Part shown: positions 55,695-63,677 of the stretch, one piece after another
Numbering within the stretch: position 1 is the first letter of the stretch
Layout of the letters: each line of letters starts with the position of its first letter
Origin: Anabaena cylindrica PCC 7122
GTDB lineage: Bacteria; Cyanobacteriota; Cyanobacteriia; Cyanobacteriales; Nostocaceae
Assembly (NCBI RefSeq): GCF_000317695.1
Contig: NC_019771.1
Location: 1,506,001-1,570,000 of the forward strand
Length of the DNA: 64,000 nt
Direction: 5' to 3'
The notes under the pieces: model-generated
What the model saw: only the letters and a program-made list of their open reading frames with translations
Databases searched by the model: none
What the model was told of the DNA's origin: nothing
Program-made: the position numbers and the translations under genes

Positions 55695-55940
55695 ATGACT
55701 AGACAAGAAATATTTACAAAAGTTCAAATAGTTGTTGCTCAAGAACTAGCAAATGAGCAACAAAAAATTACACCGGATGCAAATCTTACTCAAGATTTAG
55801 GAGCAGATTATCTGGATTTACTAGCGATGTTTCAAGCATTAGAAGATGCTTTTGGAACAAAAATTCCAGACGTAGAAGCAAAGCAATTAATCACAGTGCA
55901 ACAAGTTGTTAATTATATTGACCAAAAAGTATTTATCTGA
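55695..55940 (+). CDS. Acyl carrier protein-like protein lacking the phosphopantetheine serine
   Basis: An 81-residue type II ACP by length and pattern (QKITPDANLTQDLGADY then LDLLAMFQALEDAFGTKIPD and VQQVVNYI). The invariant D-S-L becomes D-Y-L: the codon is TAT where TCT would give Ser, a single-base difference. Without the Ser it cannot carry a phosphopantetheine arm, so it is either a recently inactivated gene or has another role. A strong GAGGAGG precedes it and the KAS II gene follows after 6 bp, the usual acpP-fabF pairing. Confidence 0.85.
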   Translation: MTRQEIFTKVQIVVAQELANEQQKITPDANLTQDLGADYLDLLAMFQALEDAFGTKIPDVEAKQLITVQQVVNYIDQKVFI

Positions 55941-55946
55941 ATTCTA

Positions 55947-57209
55947 ATGATGATGATTAATAAAAATTTAAGACGGGTTGTAGTTACAGGCATGGGAGCT
56001 ATTACTCCTTTAGGCAACACTGTTAAGGAGTATTGGGAGGGATTAATTTCAGGAAGCAGTGGTATTGGTTTAATTGACCAATTTGACACTTCTTTGCATA
56101 CTTGTAAAATTGCAGGTGCTGTTAAGAATTTTGATCCCTATGACTATCTAGAACGTAAAGATGTTAAACACACATCTCGTTTTGCTCAATTTGCAGTTTC
56201 TGCTAGCCTTCAAGCGATCGCCAACGCTGGTTTAGAAATCAATGACTCAAATGCTACTCAAGTAGGCATTATTCTCGGTAATGGGATTGGCGGTCTCGCC
56301 GTTATTGAAGAACAGCAAAAGAGTTTCCTGGCTCACGGGCCTAGACGCTGTAGTCCCTTTACAATTCCCATGGCCATCTCTAACATAGCAGCTGGAATGA
56401 CAGCAATTTATACAGGAGCTAAAGGTCCAAATTTTTGTACTGTTACTGCTTGTGCAGCTGGATCTAATGCTATTGGAGAAGCCTTTCGCTTAATTCAGAC
56501 AGGTCAGGTTCAGGCGATGATCTGTGGTGGTACAGAAGCAGCAATTACGCCTTTGTGTATAGCGGCTTTCGCTTCTGCTAAAACCCTATCAACCAGAAAT
56601 GACGACCCCACTCGCGCTTCTCGTCCTTTTGATGCTACAAGAAATGGTTTTGTTATGGGAGAAGGATCTGGCATTCTAGTCATAGAGGATTTAGAACACG
56701 CTTTACGTCGTGGAGCAAATCATATCTATGCAGAGATTGTTGGTTACGGGATAACCTGTGATGCGTATCATATAACTACTCCTATTCCTAATGGAGAGGG
56801 AGCAACAAGAGCTATGGAACTGGCGTTAAAAGATGCTAGATTGTTTCCTAACGAAGTAAGTTACATTAATGCTCACGGCACTAGCACTACAGCCAACGAT
56901 GTCACAGAAACCTTGGCTATTAAGCAAGCTTTAGGAAACCGTGCCTGGCAAATTCCTATTAGTTCTACAAAGTCAATGACTGGACATCTGTTGGGAGCTT
57001 CTGGAGGAATTGAAGCTATTGCTACAGTGTTGACTGTAGGTCTAGACTTAATTCCGCCGACAATCAATTTAGACCTGCCAGATCCCAAGTGTGATTTAGA
57101 CTATGTGCCTCATGAAAGCAGAAGTCAAAGAGTAGATATTGCGCTTTCTAACTCTTTCGGCTTTGGAGGACATAATATTTCTTTAGCTTTCAAAAAATTT
57201 GAGGACTAA
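55947..57209 (+). CDS. KAS II (FabF-like) 3-oxoacyl-ACP synthase
   Basis: A 420-residue condensing enzyme. The catalytic Cys is in TVTACAAGSNAIG (about residue 170), the two His are in NAHGTSTTAND and TKSMTGHLLGASGG, and the Lys of TKSMTGH is present; NSFGFGGHN closes the active site. Length and motifs are those of an active FabF. It would condense malonyl-ACP with an acyl chain, perhaps making or lengthening a starter for the FAAL. It overlaps the operon of the serine-less ACP and ends 3 bp before the IS4-type element, which may have removed downstream genes. Confidence 0.9.
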   Translation: MMMINKNLRRVVVTGMGAITPLGNTVKEYWEGLISGSSGIGLIDQFDTSLHTCKIAGAVKNFDPYDYLERKDVKHTSRFAQFAVSASLQAIANAGLEINDSNATQVGIILGNGIGGLAVIEEQQKSFLAHGPRRCSPFTIPMAISNIAAGMTAIYTGAKGPNFCTVTACAAGSNAIGEAFRLIQTGQVQAMICGGTEAAITPLCIAAFASAKTLSTRNDDPTRASRPFDATRNGFVMGEGSGILVIEDLEHALRRGANHIYAEIVGYGITCDAYHITTPIPNGEGATRAMELALKDARLFPNEVSYINAHGTSTTANDVTETLAIKQALGNRAWQIPISSTKSMTGHLLGASGGIEAIATVLTVGLDLIPPTINLDLPDPKCDLDYVPHESRSQRVDIALSNSFGFGGHNISLAFKKFED

Positions 57210-57236
57210 TTCAATACTATAGCCAAATTACGAGGG

Positions 57237-58624
57237 TTAAACGGCTGTAGAAGCATTGTGAATACGACCAAGAGAGGTTAGTTTGGCAAAAATCTGGGAT
57301 AATAAAATAGGCTCAGGCTGTTGCGGAAGCATTTTTAACATTTCCCGAACATATCGAAAACCCCGACAATAAGCCTTTATATCAACAATGCCAGAGCCAG
57401 GATTATCTTCACGAAACTGAGCAAGAAGATAATGAGACTTTCTTGACCATAAAAAAAGAAAGATTAACAGCATTAGTCACAGCAGTTTGACCTCTGTTCA
57501 TAAAATCTTCTAATCCCCAAAAGTGTTTGGCATCCCGGAAATTAAATTCAATTTGGAAGCGGAGTTTATAGTAGTCGATTATTTTCTCATAAGATAAAGT
57601 TATGTCACTAGAAAACAGAATTACGTGACTGCAAGCATTAGTTTTTAGATTGGTTTTTACCAAAATCACTACATTAAGAGGCTGGGCAAATTCTTTGTGC
57701 AGTAAGGTAGCTTGATAAGTATTGGTTTGGATATCTTCTTCAATACTATTTTGACGCAAATATTCACCAGGAATATTACGCCAGTCAAATCTGTCTCCCT
57801 TCGGGTTCAGCAGTCCCCTGCGACGGGAAACCCGTCTTCAGGGCTGCTTCACCGTATTTACGACGAGAAGGATGATGAGGATCAGAATTTTGGTAAGGTA
57901 TATATAATGCCGAATCGTGGCGTAACTTGGAAATTATGTGTAACTTTACCTGCCTAGCCATCTGCAAAGCATTATTGTTCCCAAAGTGACCGTCTACGAC
58001 TAAGTAGGTGAGAGGAATAAAGTCAGTTACTAACTTGAATAACTCATTAATCATCTTCTGAATTCGTAGTAATTCAAATGTGAAAATCACTTCCGTTTTA
58101 TTTTTATTCTTACTTCCTTTAGGTCGTCCACGTCCACGTTTTTCTTGGGGTTTTATTTCCGGGTTTGGTGAGACAATACTTTTTTCTACATCGCTCTTGA
58201 TTAACTGTTCTATCTGAATCGGAAATGAGTGTCTTTGTTGAACACTTACTAATGATAAGGTAAAGAAAGATAGCCCCGATATTGGTTTGCTTATTAGACT
58301 GGAAAAGAACCTATCTAATCCATAGGTTTTTTTCCCGGCTTTGCTTATTACCACCTCGTCTCCTGCGAGCAGATAAACATCCTTTGGAGAAAACAAATGC
58401 CGCCGAAAAAACACCCAAAATAATGTTGCCCACGGTATGACTGTCCGAAAGAATCTGATTACCGTCCGATAACTACCACCACTAAGCGTCCAACGCGATA
58501 TTGCCAACATTGTTACTCGCCCGCTCATAGCTAACATAGCCATGATGATCTGGCTCAATCGCCGCATCGTCGTCACTTTTATTTCTGGTAATAGGCATTG
58601 CAACAGTGCTAGTATGTCAAACAT
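57237..58624 (-). pseudogene. IS4-family transposase, broken by an insertion and a frameshift
   Basis: The 5' part (57852-58624) covers GRVTMLAISRWTLSGGSYRT, VYLLAGDEVVISKAGKKTYG (first Asp) and YLVVDGHFGNNNALQMARQV (second Asp). A 53-bp palindromic insert at 57799-57851 then shifts the frame; the next part (to about 57455) resumes at DRFDWRNIPGEYLRQNS and contains the IS4 signature YYKLRFQIEFNFRDAK (Y-R-E-K). A second shift in an A-run near 57450 leads to the tail SHYLLAQFREDNPGSGIVDI and HNASTAV. Two lesions make it inactive unless supplied in trans. Confidence 0.85.
57799..57851. repeat. 53-bp palindromic insert inside the transposase
   Basis: The segment contains GACGGGAAACCCGTC (57822-57836), a hairpin with a 5- to 6-bp arm, and outer arms CAGTCCCCTG / CAGGGCTG. 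The transposase codons on either side (KYG and DRFDW) join neatly if it is removed, which defines its limits. Confidence 0.7.
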
Positions 58625-58969
58625 GGGCTGTGTGTGGCTTTCGAGTTGTCGTTGTGGAAGACTACAACTCTACTACATCAGCCCTCTTTTTATACTCTTT
58701 TTTTGGCTACAGTATTGGGGGAATAGAAGCATTTATTTGTTGGTCCGTTGGGTTTGGTGCAGTGGACATTATGCGTTAAGTGGATGCCAAGTGCAGTCAT
58801 GACAAAGTTGTATTTTTAAAGCAATAAATAAAAGTACAATCATAGTATATTTTTACTAAAATGTATTATGGAATTGGCTGCTGTCAGCAATTCCAAATTC
58901 AAATTTTGACGATTACCATCGGCTGACGTATCAACCACTTTAGTTAAGGTATTATCAAAAGATTTCTAA

Positions 58970-59551
58970 GGAGATTGGGATTTAATTTCGGTTTGGGAAC
59001 AATCAAAAACTCAAGTTTGTCAGGGACATCCACTTTTAGCGGAAATAGCCAATGAATTAGTTATCCGCAAACGAGGAGAGTACACACTAAGCGATCGCTT
59101 AAAAAAATACCCTTTGCCCCACAATCTAGTAATTTTGGATTGTCCGGCTACTTTAGGAATGTTAAATGTTAATGCTTTAGCTGCCTCAACCCATATATTA
59201 GTTCCCGTGCAATTGGAAATGAAAGCCATTTCTGGTTCAGCAGAATTAGTAGAGTGGTGTATTTCTACAGGTGATGAGTTACATTTAGAACCTCGCCCAC
59301 CCATCTTGGGATTTGTGCCAAGTATGTATGATGATACCGTGGCAATGCACAGGCAATATTTAGAGCAATTACCAGAGATTACCGAACATTTACATTTAAA
59401 ACTTTATCCTAAAGTTCGCAACTCAAACGAATTCAAAAATGCCAGCGCTCACGGCTTACCTTTACAAAAATACCGTCCCAAACATCCTGCCTGTAGAGAT
59501 TTTCAACAAATTACAGATGATTTAGCAGCTTTAATTCAGGAGAACAAATAA
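58970..59551 (+). pseudogene. parA-like ATPase gene lacking its 5' end
   Basis: After a TAA at 58967-58969 the frame runs ISVWEQSKTQVCQGHPLLAE, LSDRLKKYPLPHNLVILDCP, ATLGMLNVNALAASTHILVP and NSNEFKNASAHGLPL to TAA at 59549-59551. This is the second half of a ParA/Soj-type ATPase with its Walker B (VILDCPAT). The P-loop (KGGVGKT) half is missing, in all three frames upstream. The gene runs straight into parB. Partition genes of this kind are typical of plasmids. Confidence 0.75.
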
Positions 59552-59553
59552 TC

Positions 59554-60058
59554 GTGGCATTGCCTAAAATTGCTAACAAATTTAGCGGCGCAATCCAAAA
59601 AACAGAGCAAGAGCAAAAAATTGCTGAACTGCAAGCCGAGATAGAAAGATTGAGAGCCGCCCAATCTCCAGATTTAGAAAATGAATTGCAAGAACTCCGA
59701 GAACAGCTGCAAAACCAATCAGGAGAATCACAAATTGATTTAGCTCTCATTGATCCTAATCCTGATCAGCCCCGGCAAACAATTACACCAGAACTTATAC
59801 AAGCGAAAGCCCGGTTACTAAAAAAACATGGACAAATTTCAGCAGTAATTCTGATACCACAGGGGAATGGTCGTTACACCTTACTAGATGGACAACTCCG
59901 GACTGAAGCAGCTAAATTGCTGGGGTGGTCAACTATTTGTGCAGTCATAGCGGCAATGCCTAAAGACTTAGATCAATCGGCATTACTAACTTTTCTTGGC
60001 TTTGAAGATTTGAATCCTTTAGATAAAGCAGAGGCAGTATTTAAAGAAGTTAGGACTT
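59554..60058 (+). pseudogene. parB-like gene truncated by an IS
   Basis: GTG 59554, preceded by AGGAGAA, opens 168 codons of a ParB/Spo0J N-terminal protein: a coiled-coil start (QEQKIAELQAEIERL), the ParB nuclease-like core DPNPDQPRQTITPELI and YTLLDGQLRTEAAKLLGW, and the beginning of the DNA-binding region (NPLDKAEAVFKE). At 60052 the IS701-like element begins; the last 12-14 codons up to 60093 are IS sequence. The helix-turn-helix and dimer domains are lost. Confidence 0.82.
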
Positions 60059-61211
60059 ACGCATTGACAAAAAATAGCATCTATGTAGTCTAGATAATGG
60101 CATCCTTGCGAAGGTTGGCAAAAATATGCTCACGGACAACAGAAGTAAACAGATTCCTCTGTACTTCATACCAGTTGCTAATTATATTTTCAGAGCGCAT
60201 AAACTCCAATTTCACAAATGCTTGAAGTGAACAAAATATGTGAGTTTTGATTGCACAGGTATCTCTAACCATGAATCGACAAATTCCACATACTTGTTTT
60301 ATGGCTCGATGAAATGTTTCAATACCCCAATGGGTATCATGAATTGTGACGAAGGTACTTCTGGTTATGTCTTTGATTTTTTCCTCATCTGGCAGATATA
60401 AAATATAATGTCTAGAGTCTTCTTTTTTAAAGTCTTTCCTAAACAACTTTATAAATCCAAATTCTTTCAGATGAGTTCTTAATCCTTCTTCAGGAATATC
60501 CAAAATGCCTACTTGGCAATACTTTTGCGGCTCATTTGAAACAGTTCTATTTTTTTCAATTCCGAATAGGAAACCCAATTTCTGGTTTTTTAGAAATTTT
60601 AAGTTTTCTACTCCTGAGTACCAACTATCTCCTGTTACCATTCTGGGTTTGACTCCCCAGCTTATTATTTCACTTACCATTTCTCTAAAATAATCGTTTT
60701 TTGTTTTTCCCTCCTTTTTATCATATATTCTGTAATTAATTGGCACTGAATTACCATTAATATCGCTGTAATATAGAGTGATTAAATTTAAGCCAATAAT
60801 AGTTTTATGGGCTTTCCCTGACCAAAAATAACTGATTAATTCCGCATTTTTAGGGTCGCTGTAAATCTTTTCTATGACTGTATCATCTACACTTAATATC
60901 CCCCCTACCAGATTGATAATTTTCTCTATTATGCTGAATAAATCTTTTGGTTCATATCTCTCTCTCAATAAAAAGCGATTGACACTATCATGTGAAACAT
61001 CTCCCAATATCTCGGCTAACCTACTGCACCCTCCATACTTTGGCTCTGACAGCAAAAATAAGGTGTAGATGTCTAGATTGCATTGTGCTGTCGTTCGCGT
61101 TAGCGTTGCGTAGCAAGGGTTTAGTAATTTCTCTCATTTTTCCATACCCATTACTAGACAACCCTTATTTATCAATGCACTATTTTGTTATTCTGTCAAT
61201 GCGTAAGTCCT
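60052..61211 (-). mobile_element. IS701-like insertion sequence
   Basis: AGGACTTACGCATTGACA at 60052-60069 and its exact complement at 61194-61211 are 18-bp terminal inverted repeats enclosing 1160 bp. No target duplication is obvious. It interrupts the parB gene. Family assignment rests on the transposase. Confidence 0.82.
60090..61055 (-). CDS. DDE transposase, IS701/IS4-like, 5' end disturbed
   Basis: The 321-residue product has ILSVDDTVIEKIYSDPKN (first Asp), MVTGDSWYSGVENLKFL (second Asp) and HWGIETFHRAIKQVCGICRF (Glu). The coding frame continues upstream of the first ATG as QCNLDIYTLFLLSEPKYGG, so the natural N-terminus is probably about 25 residues longer; a GC-rich insert (CGTTCGCGTTAGCGTTGCGT, about 61093-61112) and a stop lie there, suggesting disruption of the start. 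The catalytic core is intact. I am fairly but not fully sure of the family name. Confidence 0.75.
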   Translation of the reverse strand: MLSEPKYGGCSRLAEILGDVSHDSVNRFLLRERYEPKDLFSIIEKIINLVGGILSVDDTVIEKIYSDPKNAELISYFWSGKAHKTIIGLNLITLYYSDINGNSVPINYRIYDKKEGKTKNDYFREMVSEIISWGVKPRMVTGDSWYSGVENLKFLKNQKLGFLFGIEKNRTVSNEPQKYCQVGILDIPEEGLRTHLKEFGFIKLFRKDFKKEDSRHYILYLPDEEKIKDITRSTFVTIHDTHWGIETFHRAIKQVCGICRFMVRDTCAIKTHIFCSLQAFVKLEFMRSENIISNWYEVQRNLFTSVVREHIFANLRKDAII

Positions 61212-61229
61212 ATAATTTTCTAATTACAG

Positions 61230-61259
61230 TGTAGAGACGTTTCATAAAACGTCTCTACA
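61230..61259. terminator. 13-bp hairpin between the IS and the TauD-like gene
   Basis: TGTAGAGACGTTT (61230-61242) pairs exactly with AAACGTCTCTACA (61247-61259), 4-nt loop, followed by TTTCTACATT on the plus strand. It is a frequent cyanobacterial intergenic hairpin and could terminate the minus-strand TauD-like transcript. Confidence 0.5.
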
Positions 61260-61307
61260 TTTCTACATTATCCCCCATTTTTCCTGAGGTAATGGAGTTG
61301 AGTTAGG

Positions 61308-62216
61308 TTAAGCAGCTACAAGATTGGGAATATATGCCGAAGAATCACCTTTAATGGCTTGACTATACTTACCATCAATACCTAAAGGAATATCACCAGC
61401 AATGGTTACACGCTGTACCCGACGGGGTTGATCTCCATAATCTGCGATCGCATAATGTTGAGTAGCACGATTATCCCAAAACGCCACATCACCAACTTGC
61501 CAACGCCAACGCACTGTATTCTCAGGTCGTGTAATATAAGATTGCAACAACCGAATAATATCCCCTGATTCAGTCGGAGATAAACCACGCAACTGACGCA
61601 CAAAACCACCAATAAACAAACCTTTTTCCCCAGATTCAGGGTGAATTCTCACCACCGGATGCAAGGTTTCATACACAGTAGAAGTAAAAACATCTCGGTA
61701 AGATTTCACTGCTTCTGGTAAGTCAAAGGCTGTGGCATAATCATAAGCATTGCTGTGTACAGCCCAAAGTTTATCAGCTAAATTGCGCAAATGTTCCGGT
61801 AAATCTTGGTATGCAGTCACTGAATTTGCCCAAATCGTATCCCCTCCAGCAGGTGGAATTACTAGCGCCCGCAAGACCGAACCAAGGGGCGGACGATCCA
61901 CAAATGTGACATCGGTGTGCCAGTTATTTGCACGAGCAACAGTGCGTCCATAATCCAAATCCAACACTTCTGGATGTCCAGGTAGAGAGGGAACAGTAGG
62001 GTGTGCGGTAGTTATTTCCCCAAAACGACGAGCAAAATTTACTTGTCCATTAGCATCAAGTTCTTGGTTGCGGAAGAAGATGACTTTATATTGAACTAAA
62101 GCTTTTCTAATTTCGCTGATGATGTCATCACTAAGATGATCAGCTAGGTTCACACCTTTAATTTTTGCACCGATACGTCCAGCAATTAGTTTGATTTCTA
62201 TGTTTTGATAACTCAT
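61308..62216 (-). CDS. TauD/TfdA-family Fe(II)/2-oxoglutarate dioxygenase
   Basis: A 302-residue dioxygenase. The iron ligands are in NNWHTDVTFVDRPPLGS (His-x-Asp) and ATQHYAIADYG (distal His), and the 2-oxoglutarate Arg in RRVQRVTIAGD. The start SYQNIEIKLIAGRIGAKIKG and the pattern HPTVPSLPGHPEVLDLDYG are close to taurine dioxygenase. It differs clearly from the dioxygenase at 3000-3863, so it probably has another substrate. A GST-like gene lies 44 bp upstream on the same strand, likely co-transcribed. Confidence 0.87.
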   Translation of the reverse strand: MSYQNIEIKLIAGRIGAKIKGVNLADHLSDDIISEIRKALVQYKVIFFRNQELDANGQVNFARRFGEITTAHPTVPSLPGHPEVLDLDYGRTVARANNWHTDVTFVDRPPLGSVLRALVIPPAGGDTIWANSVTAYQDLPEHLRNLADKLWAVHSNAYDYATAFDLPEAVKSYRDVFTSTVYETLHPVVRIHPESGEKGLFIGGFVRQLRGLSPTESGDIIRLLQSYITRPENTVRWRWQVGDVAFWDNRATQHYAIADYGDQPRRVQRVTIAGDIPLGIDGKYSQAIKGDSSAYIPNLVAA

Positions 62217-62260
62217 AAGTCTGTGTTCTCAATTTAGGAATAGTTGAATGCAGCGTTTCA

Positions 62261-62932
62261 CTAAGCAGCGACGGGGACGGGAGTAGCAAATTTAGCATAT
62301 CGCTCAATATAAAATTCTTTGGAGTGAGCGATCGCTTTCACTGATTCACGTTCTTTGAGCGCGTGTTTCCACTGTTTCACACGAGTGAATTCAGCAGGGA
62401 TACCAAAGCTACGATAATGCTTAAGTGCAGCCCATCTTTCAAACCAGGGGAAAAAGGTAAAATCAACCAAACTGATAGATTCACCAAACCAGTAGGGACC
62501 ATCTCCAGAAAGTTTCCCTAAACCTTCATTTTCAATAAATTCTAGATGTTTGTAGAGTTCTTGTTTCGCTTCTTCTTGTTTTTGGAAATCTGGACTACGT
62601 AACAGCGTAGAAAAAGCAGGAACTAATCTAGTATTGGCAAAATCTATCCAAATCCGAGCCTGAGCTTTTGCAATAGGGTTGCTAGGTAAAAGCGGTGGAT
62701 TGGGAAATACTTCATCCAGATATTCGTTAATAACTGCTGATTCCCAAACTCGATTTTCCCCATGAGTAATTGCAGGTACTTTTCCATAAGGAGAAACTCT
62801 TGTAAAACCTTCTGGTTTATTCTGCAAATCAATTTCAATCAAATCGAAATCAATACCCTTTTCTTGAAGTACCAAGCGGGTACGGTGAGCATAAGGACAA
62901 ACAACCGCACTATAAATCTTAATGTCAGCCAT
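62261..62932 (-). CDS. Glutathione S-transferase-like protein (omega-like)
   Basis: A 223-residue two-domain GST. The N-terminal thioredoxin fold has the active-site Cys in SAVVCPYAHRTRLVLQEKG (CPYAHR, near residue 12) typical of Cys-type omega/dehydroascorbate-like GSTs, GKVPAI with the cis-Pro, and ESAVINEYLDEVFP for glutathione gamma-Glu binding; the helical domain follows. ATG 62932 has AAGGA 9 nt upstream and gives a clean fold start, so the open frame up to 63001 is not used. It may serve redox or thiol conjugation in sulfur metabolism next to the TauD-like enzyme; the substrate is unknown. Confidence 0.87.
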   Translation of the reverse strand: MADIKIYSAVVCPYAHRTRLVLQEKGIDFDLIEIDLQNKPEGFTRVSPYGKVPAITHGENRVWESAVINEYLDEVFPNPPLLPSNPIAKAQARIWIDFANTRLVPAFSTLLRSPDFQKQEEAKQELYKHLEFIENEGLGKLSGDGPYWFGESISLVDFTFFPWFERWAALKHYRSFGIPAEFTRVKQWKHALKERESVKAIAHSKEFYIERYAKFATPVPVAA

Positions 62933-63288
62933 GTTTAAATTCCTTAGTAAATTAGGATTTGCATTTGGGTATGGGGAATTTTTTACATCAAAAACGCCCA
63001 AATCTTAAATAATCAGTAGTTACTGGCAATAACGAGATCAGCGCAGACATGACTATTGCCAGTTATCTGTGCATCACCCTTGACGGGGTTGAATAATTTA
63101 TTGACGACTTGAGACAAAATAAAAACTACAGTTTGTTGACCGAGTTACTGGTGATTGTTTTATTAGTATTACATGACTAGAAAGAAATTTCAAGTGGTTT
63201 GACAAGAAAATAGATGTTTAACCAAATTTATGGCTGACTAATGATTAGCATATCTAAATAATTGTTAAGTTATACTTGAGAACAAAAG

Positions 63289-63648
63289 ATGAAATCAAAA
63301 ACTATGAATACAAATACTGACATTACTGGTTTTCATGCACATATTTATTTTGATACCGCTAGTCTTGAAGCAGCTACTCGTGTAAGAGAAGGGTTAGGTG
63401 CTAAATTTGATGTAAGATTGGGACGTTGGCATGAACAGCCTGTAGGACCACACCCCAAATCAATGTATCAAGTTGCTTTTTTACCACATCAGTTTAGTGA
63501 AGTTGTGACTTGGTTAATGCTTAACCGTGAAGGTTTAGATATTTTGGTTCACCCAGAAACGGGAGATGATGTCAAAGATCATACAGATCATTCTCTGTGG
63601 TTGGGAGAAAAACTACCGTTGAATATTGAGTTTCTACAAAGGTTATAG
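63289..63648 (+). CDS. DOPA 4,5-dioxygenase-like protein
   Basis: A 119-residue member of the small DOPA 4,5-dioxygenase family known from fungi and some bacteria. Landmarks are TGFHAHIYFDTAS with a metal-type His pair, GRWHEQPVGPHPKSMYQVAF, LVHPETGDDVKDHTDHSLWL with several His, and a normal length. Fungal members open the catechol ring of DOPA to give betalamic-type products; the role in cyanobacteria is unclear. The gene stands alone on the plus strand. ATG 63289 or 63304 may be the start. Confidence 0.82.
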   Translation: MKSKTMNTNTDITGFHAHIYFDTASLEAATRVREGLGAKFDVRLGRWHEQPVGPHPKSMYQVAFLPHQFSEVVTWLMLNREGLDILVHPETGDDVKDHTDHSLWLGEKLPLNIEFLQRL

Positions 63649-63677
63649 CAGGTGACAGGGAACAGGTGACAGTGTAG

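Larger units (their letters stand above)
57212..58717 (-). mobile_element. IS4-type element, complete ends, broken transposase
   Basis: CAATACTATAGCCAAA (57212-57227) and TTTTGGCTACAGTATTG (58701-58717) form the terminal inverted repeats, one mismatch in 16, enclosing 1506 bp. I could not find a target duplication in the flanks. It begins 3 bp after the KAS II stop. The remnant at 15833-16065 is a related copy. Confidence 0.82.
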
